Assembly: GCF_003952725.1 (NCBI RefSeq)
Contig: NZ_CP032509.1
Coordinates: 1,450,001-1,514,000 of the forward strand
Source of the DNA: Georhizobium profundi
GTDB taxonomy: Bacteria > Pseudomonadota > Alphaproteobacteria > Rhizobiales > Rhizobiaceae
Length of the DNA stretch: 64,000 bases
Reading direction: 5' to 3'
Notes under the pieces: model-generated
Seen by the model: the letters and a program-made list of their open reading frames with translations, nothing else
Database searches by the model: none
What the model was told of the DNA's origin: nothing
Shown here: positions 26,312 through 34,740 of the stretch, in pieces
How positions within the stretch are numbered: position 1 is the stretch's first letter
Layout of the letters: every line of letters begins with the position of its first letter
Program-made: the position numbers and the translations under genes

Positions 26312-27403
26312 ATGGACCAGCAGGGCAGAAAAGCGATCGTTCACATCGAGAACGTGTCGAAGAGCTTCGGCCAGACCAAGGCGATCGACAATCTCGACAT
26401 GAAGATCATGGCGGGTGAGTTCGTCACCTTCCTCGGACCGTCGGGCTGCGGAAAGTCGACCACACTGCGCATCCTCGGCGGGTTCGAAAGCCCGGATCAG
26501 GGCCGCGTCATCCTCGACGGCGTAGACGTCACCAAGCAGCCGCCAAACAAGCGCGACGTGAACATGGTCTTTCAGGACTATGCGCTCTTCCCGCATATGA
26601 CAGTGGGCGAGAACATCGCCTTTGGTCTCGAACTGAAGGGCCAGCAGCGCGGCGAGATCGACCGGCGGGTCGCAAGCCTTCTCGACTTCCTGCAGCTTTC
26701 CGGCTTCCGCGATCGCACGCCCGATCAGCTATCGGGTGGTCAGCGACAGCGCGTGGCGCTCGCACGCGCGCTTGCCCCCGATCCGAAGCTTCTGCTTCTC
26801 GATGAACCGCTCGGCGCACTCGATGCCAAGCTGCGCGGTCAGGTTCAGGTGGAACTGAAAGACATTCAGCGGCGCACCGGCAAGACGTTCTTCTTCGTCA
26901 CACATGACCAGGAAGAGGCGCTGACCATGTCCGATCGGATCGTCGTCATGAACGCCGGTCGCGTGGAGCAGGACGGAACGCCGGAGGACCTCTATTACCG
27001 GCCGGCGAGCCGCTTCGTTGCCGAGTTCATCGGTGAGACCAATCTGCTCGAAGGTACCGTGCGCGGCAGCGACCAGGGTGCGGTCATCATCGATTGGAAG
27101 GGCCACAGCGTCTATGGCTCGGCCAATGGTGGTCAGCCGCAGACGGGATCGAGCGTTGCCGCGTCGATCCGGCCGGAAAACGTGATCTGCCTGCCGCAAA
27201 GGCCCGCCAACGATCGTGCGCTCAAAGGCCGCATCGTCAATCGCGTGTTCAAGGGCAGCAAGACGACAGTCGACGTCCAGGTTGACGAGCGCGATCCGCT
27301 GATCATCAAGGCCCATGTGGACCCCGCGGTGGCGCACCAATTCGCCGACGACACGGTGTGGGTGACCTGGGACACGAGCAGGCTGGCCGTGCTCGCTGGC
27401 TGA
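26312..27403 (+). CDS. ABC transporter ATPase (PotA-like)
   Basis: The 363-residue ATPase of the importer. Walker A GPSGCGKSTT, Q-loop in MVFQDYALFPHMTV, signature LSGGQRQRVALARAL, Walker B LLLLDEPLGALD and switch His in FVTHDQEEAL are all intact. A C-terminal TOBE domain (residues about 280-360, SIRPENVIC and GSKTTVDVQV) is usual for PotA-type regulation. It is the last gene of the series; no substrate enzyme follows. Confidence 0.93.
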   Translation: MDQQGRKAIVHIENVSKSFGQTKAIDNLDMKIMAGEFVTFLGPSGCGKSTTLRILGGFESPDQGRVILDGVDVTKQPPNKRDVNMVFQDYALFPHMTVGENIAFGLELKGQQRGEIDRRVASLLDFLQLSGFRDRTPDQLSGGQRQRVALARALAPDPKLLLLDEPLGALDAKLRGQVQVELKDIQRRTGKTFFFVTHDQEEALTMSDRIVVMNAGRVEQDGTPEDLYYRPASRFVAEFIGETNLLEGTVRGSDQGAVIIDWKGHSVYGSANGGQPQTGSSVAASIRPENVICLPQRPANDRALKGRIVNRVFKGSKTTVDVQVDERDPLIIKAHVDPAVAHQFADDTVWVTWDTSRLAVLAG

Positions 27404-27505
27404 TCGGAAACGATTGCCGGCGACTTAATTTGCTCTGATTTGCCGGCGAAGGCTGGCTCTTTGCGTGCTTCTTCTGGTATGCGGCACGACAAAGAGGCCC
27501 CATTC

Positions 27506-29389
27506 ATGACATCGTCCATCGAAAATGCGCCGGCATCCCTGCCGGCCGCCATCCATCCTGCTCTCTCCTCCGCGCTTGAAGCGCACGGCTACGCCCAGCT
27601 GACGCCCGTTCAGACGGCCATGCTGGACGACGCCAATGCGGGGGCGGACCTGCTCGTCTCGGCACAGACCGGATCGGGCAAGACAGTCGCCTTCGGGCTC
27701 GCCATTGCGTCCACGCTGCTCGATGGCGCGGAGACCTTCGGCGCTGCCGGACGGCCACTCGGTCTCGTGATTGCGCCGACACGCGAACTGGCTTTGCAGG
27801 TCCAGCGCGAACTCGACTGGCTTTATGCCGTTGCCGGTGTGCGCACCGCCACCTGCGTCGGCGGCATGGACATGCGCAACGAGCGCCGGTCGCTCGAACG
27901 CGGCGCCCATCTCGTCGTCGGCACGCCCGGTCGTCTGCGCGATCACATCAACAAGGGTGCGCTCGATCTTGCCGATCTTCGGGCCGTCGTCCTGGATGAG
28001 GCCGACGAGATGCTGGATCTCGGCTTCAAGGACGATCTCGAATTCATTCTCGCCGCTGCACCGGACGACCGCCGGACGCTGATGTTCTCGGCAACCGTCT
28101 CGCGGCCGATCGCCGAGCTTGCCAAGACCTACCAGCGCGATGCGGTGCGGGTCGCCGTCACGGCATCCACCGAGCAGCATGCGGATATCGACTATCAGCT
28201 GATGCTCGTGCGCCGCGACGAGCGCGAGCATGCCATCATCAACACGCTTCTCCATTCCGACAGCAAGAGCGCGCTCGTCTTCTGCCACACGCGCGAATCC
28301 GTGCGTCATCTGACGGCGCGGCTCGGCAATCGCGGTTTTGCGGTGGTGGCGCTCTCGGGCGAACTCGCCCAGTCGGAACGCTCGAGCGCGCTGCAGGCGA
28401 TGCGCGATGGTCGAGCGCATGTCTGCGTCGCGACCGATGTCGCCGCTCGCGGCATCGACCTGCCCAATCTCGATCTCGTCATCCATGCGGATGTCCCGAG
28501 TAATCCGGCGACGCTTCTCCACCGGTCGGGGCGTACCGGCCGAGCCGGGCGCAAGGGCGTGTGCGTGCTGATCGTGCCCGAACATCGCCGTGGTGCGGCA
28601 GCAAGGGTGCTGTCGCTTGCAAAGCTCAATGCTGCGACCGTTCCGGCCCCCGGCATTGCGGCCATCGAGGCGCGCTATCGCGAGCAGATCCTCGAAGCTG
28701 CAGTATCCACGCCACCGGTTGAGCAGCACGAGGAGCCGTTCATCGCCGAGCTTCTGGAAAAGGTGACGCCGGAACAGCTTGCTGCCGCCTATCTTCGCCA
28801 GCAACTGGCTTCGCGCCCCATTCCCGAAGACGTGGCCGAAATTCCGATCCGTCCGATCACGCCGCGCGCGCCGAAGGGCGAGCGCGGCTCCGAGCGGGAC
28901 GGCAGCGCTCCGCGTGAACCGCGGGAGCCGCGCTCCGAAATGGCCGGCGGCGTCTGGTTCAAGCTGTCACTCGGGCGCAAGCAGCGCGCCGATCCGAAGT
29001 GGCTTCTGCCGATGATCTGCAAGGCAGGCGGCGTCACGAAGAAGGACGTCGGCTCCATCAAGATCGACGAGACCGAAACGCGCTTCGAGATTGCCGGCGA
29101 CAAGGCCGACGCTTACGTCGAACATCTGGCGGAACGCGGCACCGGTGAAAAAGGCGTAACGATCGTGCCGCTCGATGGTGGCTCCAGCCATAGGTCTGCA
29201 CCGCGTGGCAAGCCGGCCGGCGCGAAGCCATCCGGTCCCAAACCGGCCAAGAGGGCTGCCGAAAAGCGTGCGGACTGGTCAGATCGCCCCGCGCGGGCCG
29301 ACGAGGCGCGCAAGGGTCCGAAGGCGGACAGGCCGGGCAAACCGGGGAAGCCCGGCAAGTTCAAGGGCGCGAAGCGCCGGGACGCTTGA
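27506..29389 (+). CDS. DEAD-box RNA helicase with DbpA-type RNA-binding domain
   Basis: ATP-dependent RNA helicase of 627 residues, probably in ribosome assembly. The helicase motifs appear in order: Q motif near TPVQTAML, Walker A AQTGSGKT, PTRELALQ, GTPGRLRDH, VLDEADEML, SAT (FSATVS), ATDVAARGIDLPN and HRSGRTGRAGRKG. Residues about 500-570 are a DbpA-like domain (VWFKLSLGRKQRADPKWLLPM) that in E. coli DbpA targets 23S rRNA. The basic Lys/Pro/Gly-rich tail (KPGKPGKFKGAKRR) is a common nonspecific RNA-binding extension. It is unrelated to the flanking operons. Confidence 0.93.
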   Translation: MTSSIENAPASLPAAIHPALSSALEAHGYAQLTPVQTAMLDDANAGADLLVSAQTGSGKTVAFGLAIASTLLDGAETFGAAGRPLGLVIAPTRELALQVQRELDWLYAVAGVRTATCVGGMDMRNERRSLERGAHLVVGTPGRLRDHINKGALDLADLRAVVLDEADEMLDLGFKDDLEFILAAAPDDRRTLMFSATVSRPIAELAKTYQRDAVRVAVTASTEQHADIDYQLMLVRRDEREHAIINTLLHSDSKSALVFCHTRESVRHLTARLGNRGFAVVALSGELAQSERSSALQAMRDGRAHVCVATDVAARGIDLPNLDLVIHADVPSNPATLLHRSGRTGRAGRKGVCVLIVPEHRRGAAARVLSLAKLNAATVPAPGIAAIEARYREQILEAAVSTPPVEQHEEPFIAELLEKVTPEQLAAAYLRQQLASRPIPEDVAEIPIRPITPRAPKGERGSERDGSAPREPREPRSEMAGGVWFKLSLGRKQRADPKWLLPMICKAGGVTKKDVGSIKIDETETRFEIAGDKADAYVEHLAERGTGEKGVTIVPLDGGSSHRSAPRGKPAGAKPSGPKPAKRAAEKRADWSDRPARADEARKGPKADRPGKPGKPGKFKGAKRRDA

Positions 29390-29504
29390 GCGTACCGCGG
29401 ATCCCCGGTCTGTCGTCTGCTCGTGTAGTGGGCTTCAGCAAGCGCGCTGCGTGATGTAAGGCCGGTGGTTCACATTTCGCGTTGCAAGAGCTGGGGTTGC
29501 TTCG

Positions 29505-30572
29505 ATGGACTTCGTGCCGCTGATCGATCGGGTCGGTGAAGAGATGACGGCGACGTTTGGTGGCGGCGTCATCGGTTTCATTCTCGGTTTCGCGCTGCTG
29601 AAGACGGGCTTCTGCACCCGGATGGCGGTGATCGACATGGCGCGAGCACGGAGCCTCACCGGGCCTGCCACCTGGCTGCTCGGCTTCGCTGCCGCGCTTC
29701 TTGCCGTACAGGCGATGCTTTATGCCGGCGTGATCGCCGTGGACACGAGCCGCTTCTTCGCCACTGGCCAGAGCCTCTCCGGTGCGCTCATCGGCGGCGC
29801 GATCTTCGGCATCGGCATGGTGCTGACGCGCGGATGCGTCTCGCGCCTGCTCGTTCTCGGTGCGGCCGGCAATCTGCGCGCGATCTACAGCCTCCTCTTC
29901 GTGGCGCTGGCTGCCTATGCCACGCTTTACGGTTTTCTGGTGCCGGGTCGCGATGCGATCGCGCCGCTGCTGAGCACAGCTGCGATCGGCGGCAATGCGC
30001 TTGTCGACCACACGGGTGGTGGCAATGTTTCAGGCGTCGTTCTCGGTGCCGTCGCGGCGGTGGTTGCCATCGCCCTGGCCGCCCGGGCGAAGCTTGGTCT
30101 CGGCCAGTCGATCGGCGCAGTCGTCGTCGGGCTCATGGTGGCTGCTGCGTGGTATTTCACCGCAACGCTGACGGCGCAGCTGTTCGAGCCGATCGCCATC
30201 GACAGCATTTCCTTCATCCGACCGCTTGCGCAGACGAGCGGCGCTCTCATTGGCAGCGTCGCATTGCCGACATTCGACTTCGGCCTGGTGATCGGCACCT
30301 TTGCTGGTGGGCTTCTCGCTGCCCTCGTCCTCGGTCGGTTCAAGGTCACGACGTTTTCCGAACCGGGAGCGCCGCACATTTTGCGCTACACGATCGGTGC
30401 CGCCATGATGGGCTTTGGCGGTGTTCTGGCCGCTGGCTGCTCGATCGGGGCTGGATTGACGGGCGGGTCGGTGTTGGCCGCGTCAGCGCTCATAGCGTTG
30501 CTTTCCATGGCCGTCGCGGGTGCGGTCACCGACACAGTGCTTGATCGCCCGCGCGAGCGAAGCCCGGCTTAA
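29505..30572 (+). CDS. YeeE/YedE (TsuA-like) sulfur-compound transporter
   Basis: A membrane protein of 355 residues with about nine helices. It carries the conserved cysteines of this family in LLKTGFCTRMAVID, LTRGCVSRLLV and LAAGCSIGAGLTGG; in characterised TsuA, three such cysteines relay thiosulfate across the membrane. The position just upstream of soxYZ and a flavocytochrome c gene supports transport of thiosulfate or another reduced sulfur species. About 170 bases separate it from soxY, holding a weak hairpin (30588-30606) and no gene. Confidence 0.87.
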   Translation: MDFVPLIDRVGEEMTATFGGGVIGFILGFALLKTGFCTRMAVIDMARARSLTGPATWLLGFAAALLAVQAMLYAGVIAVDTSRFFATGQSLSGALIGGAIFGIGMVLTRGCVSRLLVLGAAGNLRAIYSLLFVALAAYATLYGFLVPGRDAIAPLLSTAAIGGNALVDHTGGGNVSGVVLGAVAAVVAIALAARAKLGLGQSIGAVVVGLMVAAAWYFTATLTAQLFEPIAIDSISFIRPLAQTSGALIGSVALPTFDFGLVIGTFAGGLLAALVLGRFKVTTFSEPGAPHILRYTIGAAMMGFGGVLAAGCSIGAGLTGGSVLAASALIALLSMAVAGAVTDTVLDRPRERSPA

Positions 30573-30746
30573 CAACAAAACATGCGTCGGGTGATAAATT
30601 CACCCGTGAAGCCGGCTCGCGTGAGAAGATTTTTGCGCGGATGTCGATCAACGCGCATGTCGTTCCTTTGAGCTTTGGCTGTATCTCATCGATATTCGGG
30701 TGGATTGGTCGGATTTCATCGGCCGGTCGCTGGCTGGGAGTTGCTC

Positions 30747-31208
30747 ATGATACAGGCCACACGACGGCATGTGCTCACGCTGACTGCAGGTGCGGTTGCC
30801 GCTTTCGCTGGCGGTGCGATCGGCATTGCGCCCGCACGTGCCGACGAGGAAGCTTTTCAGGCGGCCATCCGCGATTTCACCGGTGGCGTGGAGCCTCAAG
30901 CCGGCCGCGTGACGTTGACGCTTCCCGATGCAGTCGAGAATGGCAGCTCAGTTCCGGTTTCGGTGGCGGTCGAGAGCGCGATGAGCGACGGCGATCTCGT
31001 GGAGGAGTTGGCGATCTTCGCTGATGGCAATCCGCTGCCGGGCGTTGCTGCCTTCGCCTTCACGGCGAGAAGCGGTGTGGCATCGGCGGGAACGCGCATT
31101 CGGCTGGCCCAGTCGCAGACAGTCGTCGCTATCGCGCGCTTTGCCGATGGTTCGGTTTTCATGGATAGCCGCGCGGTGGAAGTCACCGTCGGCGGTTGCG
31201 CGGCCTGA
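30747..31208 (+). CDS. soxY: SoxY sulfur carrier protein
   Basis: Periplasmic sulfur carrier of 153 residues. It starts at the ATG at 30747 with a twin-arginine-type signal (ATRRHVLTLTAGAVAAFAGG, cleavage after ARA). It ends in VTVGGCAA: the C-terminal GGC swinging arm whose cysteine carries sulfur intermediates; GGCAA replaces the commonest GGCGG ending. SoxY acts as a heterodimer with SoxZ, whose gene follows 15 bases later. Confidence 0.92.
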   Translation: MIQATRRHVLTLTAGAVAAFAGGAIGIAPARADEEAFQAAIRDFTGGVEPQAGRVTLTLPDAVENGSSVPVSVAVESAMSDGDLVEELAIFADGNPLPGVAAFAFTARSGVASAGTRIRLAQSQTVVAIARFADGSVFMDSRAVEVTVGGCAA

Positions 31209-31223
31209 GCGGGGAGAGATTTC

Positions 31224-31547
31224 ATGTCATCGAGACCACGCGTGAGCGTTCCCGCGACAGCCGCCTCGGGAGATATCATCGAGATCAAGGCCCTGATCTC
31301 GCACACGATGGAATCCGGCCAGCGCCGCGATGCTTCCGGCAACCGCATTCCGCGCAAGATCATCAACGCGTTCGCCTGCACCTTCAACGGCGAACCGGTC
31401 TTCTCCTGCGCCATCGAACCGGCCGTCGCTGCCAATCCGTTTCTGTCGTTTTCGGCGCGTGTGACGGAAAGCGGAACGTTCCGCTTCACCTGGACCGATG
31501 ACGATGGCTCCGTCTACGAAGCGGAAGAGGCAATCGAAGTCAGCTGA
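31224..31547 (+). CDS. soxZ: SoxZ sulfur carrier partner
   Basis: SoxZ is a 107-residue immunoglobulin-like partner of SoxY (SSRPRVSVPATAASGDIIEI, LISHTMESGQRRDASG and FRFTWTDDDGSVYEAEE are typical). It has no signal peptide and is expected to leave the cell bound to SoxY. Together they present sulfur to the Sox enzymes. No soxA, soxX, soxB or soxCD gene occurs in the window. Confidence 0.93.
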   Translation: MSSRPRVSVPATAASGDIIEIKALISHTMESGQRRDASGNRIPRKIINAFACTFNGEPVFSCAIEPAVAANPFLSFSARVTESGTFRFTWTDDDGSVYEAEEAIEVS

Positions 31548-31586
31548 CGACAAGTAAAAGCGGCGCAGCCGAGGGTGGGGGAACGA

Positions 31587-31943
31587 TTGGTCAAGGCATT
31601 TATCACTCTTGCTGCAGCGATGCTGGCAGGTCTTCCGGTGCCGGCTGGTGCGGAGGAAAAAGCCGGAGCGGCTGCGGATGTCGAGGCGTATGTCCAGCGC
31701 GTGAGCGAACTTGCCGTCGACCCCGCCTATGGGGATTACCTCTCGTCGCAATGCACGTCCTGTCACGGAGCCAATGCAGCTGGCGGCATTCCCGCCATCC
31801 AGGGGCAGCCGGCCGAAGCGATCATCGCAGCGCTCTTCGAATACAAGACAGAATTGCGCGAGAACGCGGTGATGCGGTCGGTCGCGTCGGCGCTGTCGGA
31901 CGAGGATGTCGCGGCGCTTTCCGCACATTTCTCGCAGCAATGA
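31587..31943 (+). CDS. Periplasmic mono-heme cytochrome c (SoxE/FccA-like)
   Basis: A 118-residue class I cytochrome c. From the TTG at 31587 it has a signal peptide (VKAFITLAAAMLAGLPVPAGA) and one heme site, QCTSCHGANAAGG, with candidate axial Met in ENAVMRSVASALSDEDV. It is 39 bases before the flavocytochrome c flavoprotein gene and is probably its electron-accepting subunit. A GTG at 31575 is an alternative start. Confidence 0.82.
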   Translation: MVKAFITLAAAMLAGLPVPAGAEEKAGAAADVEAYVQRVSELAVDPAYGDYLSSQCTSCHGANAAGGIPAIQGQPAEAIIAALFEYKTELRENAVMRSVASALSDEDVAALSAHFSQQ

Positions 31944-31982
31944 ATTTCCACGAAAATGACATCCATCATTGGGGGCAAACAC

Positions 31983-33296
31983 ATGACATTTATTAAAGAC
32001 CGCCGCGGCGCCGGGCCGCTTTTGACGCGTAGAACCTTCGGTCTCCTTGCCGGCGCAGGTGCCGCCTCGCTTGCCCTGCCTTCCTACCTGCGTGCGCAGG
32101 ACAAGCCGCGCGTCGTCGTCATCGGCGGTGGTGCCGGCGGTGCGACGGCCGCCCGCTATCTTGCCAAGGACAGCGATGGTGCGCTCGACGTCACGCTGAT
32201 CAACAACACCGAAACCTACACCACCTGCTTCTTCTCCAATATCTATCTCGGTGGCTATCGCGATCTGCAGTCGATCACGCATGGCTATGACGCGCTCGTT
32301 TCGCAGTACGGGATCAACAAGGTCACCGGCACGGCCGTCGCCATCGACCGCGACGCCAAGACGGTGCGGCTCGAAGATGGCACGGACATCGCCTATGACC
32401 GCCTGGTCGTCGCGCCCGGCATCGACATCATCTACGATTCCATCGCCGGTTATTCCGAAGAGGCCGCGGAGACTGCACCGCATGCCTGGAAGGGCGGCCC
32501 GCAGACGGAAATCTTGAAGACCCGTCTCGATGCGCTGGAAGATGGTCAGAACATCGTGATGGTCACGCCGCCGAACCCCTATCGCTGCCCGCCCGGGCCC
32601 TATGAGCGCGTGTCGATGATGGCGCACGTTCTGAAGGCGAAGGGTTACACGCAGTCGAAGATCTTCGTGCTCGATCCGAAAGAGACCTTCTCCAAGCAGG
32701 CACTCTTCCAGGAAGGCTGGGAAACCCACTATCCGGGCATGGTCGAGTGGTATGGTCCCGATGTCATCGGCGAGATCGCCGGTGTCGACGTCGCGGCCGG
32801 TGCTGTCGAGACGGGCTTCGATACGTTTGAAGGCGCGCTTCTCAACATCATTCCGGCGCAGCGTGCCGGCGCCATCGCAATCCAGGCCGATCTCGTCAAT
32901 GAAACCGGCTTCTGCCCGATCGATGCCGCTTCGATGAAGTCGTCTGCCGACGAGAACATCTATGTCATCGGCGATGCGAGCATTGCAGGCGACATGCCGA
33001 AGTCCGGCTTCTCCGCAAACAGCCAGGCCAAGGTTGCGGCGATGAACATTCGCGCTGAACTGACCGGCTCGAACGCTTTCCCGGCCCGCTACGCCAACAC
33101 CTGCTGGAGCCTCATCGAGACGGATGACGGCGTGAAGGTCGGTGCCCAGTACGAGCCTGCTGAAGGCAAGATCACGGCGACCTCGACCTTCGTCAGCCAG
33201 CCGGGCGAGACTGCCGAGCTGCGCAAGGAAACGTACGAAGAATCCGTGGTCTGGTACGACAGCATGATCGCCGACACGTTCGGCATCACGGCCTAA
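31983..33296 (+). CDS. Flavocytochrome c sulfide dehydrogenase flavoprotein (FccB/SoxF-like)
   Basis: Periplasmic FAD protein of 437 residues that oxidises sulfide and passes electrons to cytochrome c. A twin-arginine signal (TRRTFGLLAGAGAASLALPSYLRA) precedes the FAD fold VVVIGGGAGGATAARYL. Key cysteines are present: Cys82 in YTTCFFSN, matching the covalent FAD site, and Cys202 (NPYRCPPGPYER) with Cys374 (YANTCWSLIE), matching the redox-active pair of the Allochromatium enzyme when about 39 signal residues are subtracted. A terminator follows. The start at 31983 is behind GGGGG. Confidence 0.92.
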   Translation: MTFIKDRRGAGPLLTRRTFGLLAGAGAASLALPSYLRAQDKPRVVVIGGGAGGATAARYLAKDSDGALDVTLINNTETYTTCFFSNIYLGGYRDLQSITHGYDALVSQYGINKVTGTAVAIDRDAKTVRLEDGTDIAYDRLVVAPGIDIIYDSIAGYSEEAAETAPHAWKGGPQTEILKTRLDALEDGQNIVMVTPPNPYRCPPGPYERVSMMAHVLKAKGYTQSKIFVLDPKETFSKQALFQEGWETHYPGMVEWYGPDVIGEIAGVDVAAGAVETGFDTFEGALLNIIPAQRAGAIAIQADLVNETGFCPIDAASMKSSADENIYVIGDASIAGDMPKSGFSANSQAKVAAMNIRAELTGSNAFPARYANTCWSLIETDDGVKVGAQYEPAEGKITATSTFVSQPGETAELRKETYEESVVWYDSMIADTFGITA

Positions 33297-33303
33297 GACA
33301 AAG

Positions 33304-33334
33304 AGAGCCGGGCTGCAGTCAGCCCGGCTCTTTC
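33304..33334 (+). terminator. Terminator after the flavocytochrome c gene
   Basis: AGAGCCGGGCTG (33304-33315), loop CAGT, CAGCCCGGCTCT (33320-33331), then TT. It is a perfect 12-bp stem between the convergent sulfur operon and the gene at 33352; it may serve both strands. Confidence 0.85.
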
Positions 33335-33351
33335 ATTCTAGCTTTCGGCGG

Positions 33352-33942
33352 TTATTGGGCTGGAAGGCGTTGGCAGATCTGGATGAGTGACATGCGGGTC
33401 ATCTCGGCTTCCTGGCCATCGTCTTCTGCACTGTCTTCGCCTGCATCCTGATCAGGACCTGCCGGGGTCGACGCAGAGCCGATCGAGCCTGAGGATTGGG
33501 CATTGATACCGACGCTTCCCGATGTGGTGGGGGCAGGTGTCGTTGGATTGGCTTCCTCGGCCATCACACCATCAACCGCTTGACTGTCGGGATCGGTCGC
33601 GCTCGAAGGTGCGGTGCCTTCGGGTTCACCCGTTGAAGCGGCAGAGACACCGGCTGCCTCGCAATCCTCGCGGATGCTTGCTTGTTGCTCTGCGTCGAGG
33701 TCTGCAAAGTTGGTCTGGATCTCCTCGTCGGAACGAACGGTTCTCAGCGTTTCGTCGGTGAAGAAAGCCCCCCGCAGTTCGTCGCTCCAGTTCACGTCGG
33801 CCGTACTGGTGTCCGACGCGATTGATTGACTGTTGCTCGTTTCGCTGGCGCCTTCGCCTTCCATCGGCTGCTGCGCGTGCGCGAAGGGCAGGGCTGCGAA
33901 ACTCACAAGGGCGAGCGTCGGCAGGAAGTTCTTGATCGTCAT
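33352..33942 (-). CDS. Secreted low-complexity protein of unknown function
   Basis: A 196-residue protein I do not recognise. From the ATG at 33942, with AGAGGAG upstream, it has a clear signal peptide (MTIKNFLPTLALVSFAALPFAHA). A middle segment (FTDETLRTVRSDEEIQTNF, EQQASIREDC) looks folded. About 90 residues rich in Ser, Thr, Pro, Gly, Glu and Asp follow, then a short C-terminus ending SLIQICQRLPAQ. Its two cysteines could pair. It stands alone, convergent with the sulfur operon, and may be a periplasmic or surface protein. Confidence 0.7.
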   Translation of the reverse strand: MTIKNFLPTLALVSFAALPFAHAQQPMEGEGASETSNSQSIASDTSTADVNWSDELRGAFFTDETLRTVRSDEEIQTNFADLDAEQQASIREDCEAAGVSAASTGEPEGTAPSSATDPDSQAVDGVMAEEANPTTPAPTTSGSVGINAQSSGSIGSASTPAGPDQDAGEDSAEDDGQEAEMTRMSLIQICQRLPAQ

Positions 33943-34000
33943 GGTGCGGCTCCTCTGGATGGAAACGCACAATCCAGGGATCAGGTCGATGTTCCGCTTC

Positions 34001-34624
34001 TCAGGCCACCTTGGAGCAGATCAGGCGCAGAAGCGGTGCATTTTGCTGGGATACGCGGTCCTTCAACAGGCTGAGCGGCATCCGCTCGTCCTTCACGAAC
34101 TCCATGAACATCATGTTCAGATTGTTGAAGATCATCTGCCCGATCGCGACCGTGTCGAGGCCCGCCGTCACGAGGCCGGCGATCTGAAGCCGCTTCAGCA
34201 GCTGGCAGATCTGGTCGGCCAGTTGCTGGTCCAGTGCGGTATAACGCAGGCTCACCGGCCCGTTCGGATCGCGGATCGACAAGGCCATCGCCATGCGCCA
34301 CATCTCCTTGTTCAGGTAGACGAGCGAGTGATCGTAATAGTGAGCGATCAGGCTGCTTACCGCTTCCTCGACATTGTGATGCGGGCGATCGATCATCAAT
34401 GCGCCGTCGCCAAGGATTTCTTCGACTTCCATGGCGACGATGGCGACCAGAACGTCGCCCTTGTATCCGAAGTAATTGTAGACCGTTCCCGGTGACACAC
34501 GCGCGAGTTCCGCGATGTCTTCCATGCGCGCGGCTTCATAGCCCAGATTGCGGAAAAGCGCCGACGCGGCATCGAGAATACGGCGATGCCGGTCGGCCTT
34601 TTGCTGCTCTCGCAATCCAGTCAC
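34001..34624 (-). CDS. TetR family transcriptional regulator
   Basis: A 207-residue TetR protein with helix-turn-helix MEDIAELARVSPGTVYNYFGYKGD near residue 35 and a helical ligand-binding region. It is divergent from the polyamine-type operon starting at 34741, with a palindrome in the 116-base gap, so it is probably that operon's repressor. Confidence 0.93.
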   Translation of the reverse strand: MTGLREQQKADRHRRILDAASALFRNLGYEAARMEDIAELARVSPGTVYNYFGYKGDVLVAIVAMEVEEILGDGALMIDRPHHNVEEAVSSLIAHYYDHSLVYLNKEMWRMAMALSIRDPNGPVSLRYTALDQQLADQICQLLKRLQIAGLVTAGLDTVAIGQMIFNNLNMMFMEFVKDERMPLSLLKDRVSQQNAPLLRLICSKVA

Positions 34625-34642
34625 ACGCCGCGCTCCGGAAAC

Positions 34643-34658
34643 TTGTAGTCCACTACAA
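34643..34658. promoter_or_regulatory. Palindromic operator between TetR gene and polyamine-type operon
   Basis: TTGTAGTCCACTACAA is a perfect 7-bp inverted repeat with a 2-bp centre, 18 bases upstream of the tetR start and next to a TTGACT box at 34667 that could be the -35 of the operon. Size and placement are typical of TetR operators. Confidence 0.65.
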
Positions 34659-34740
34659 AATTCAAATTGACTTCAAAAATAAGTCGCGTCAACCTCGTCT
34701 CCAGCATCGGAACAAGGTGCACACAACAGAGGAGAGAACG

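Noticed and set aside
27425..28804. A 459-residue minus-strand frame inside the helicase gene
   Set aside because: Antisense shadow; the plus strand carries a complete set of DEAD-box motifs.
30588..30606. Small hairpin CGGGTG/CACCCG between the YeeE and soxY genes
   Set aside because: Only 6 bp, with no T-tract; too weak to name as terminator or riboswitch.
34234..34740. Long in-frame extension upstream of the polyamine-type binding protein
   Set aside because: It would read through the divergent TetR gene and the operator; the ATG at 34741 begins a normal signal peptide.
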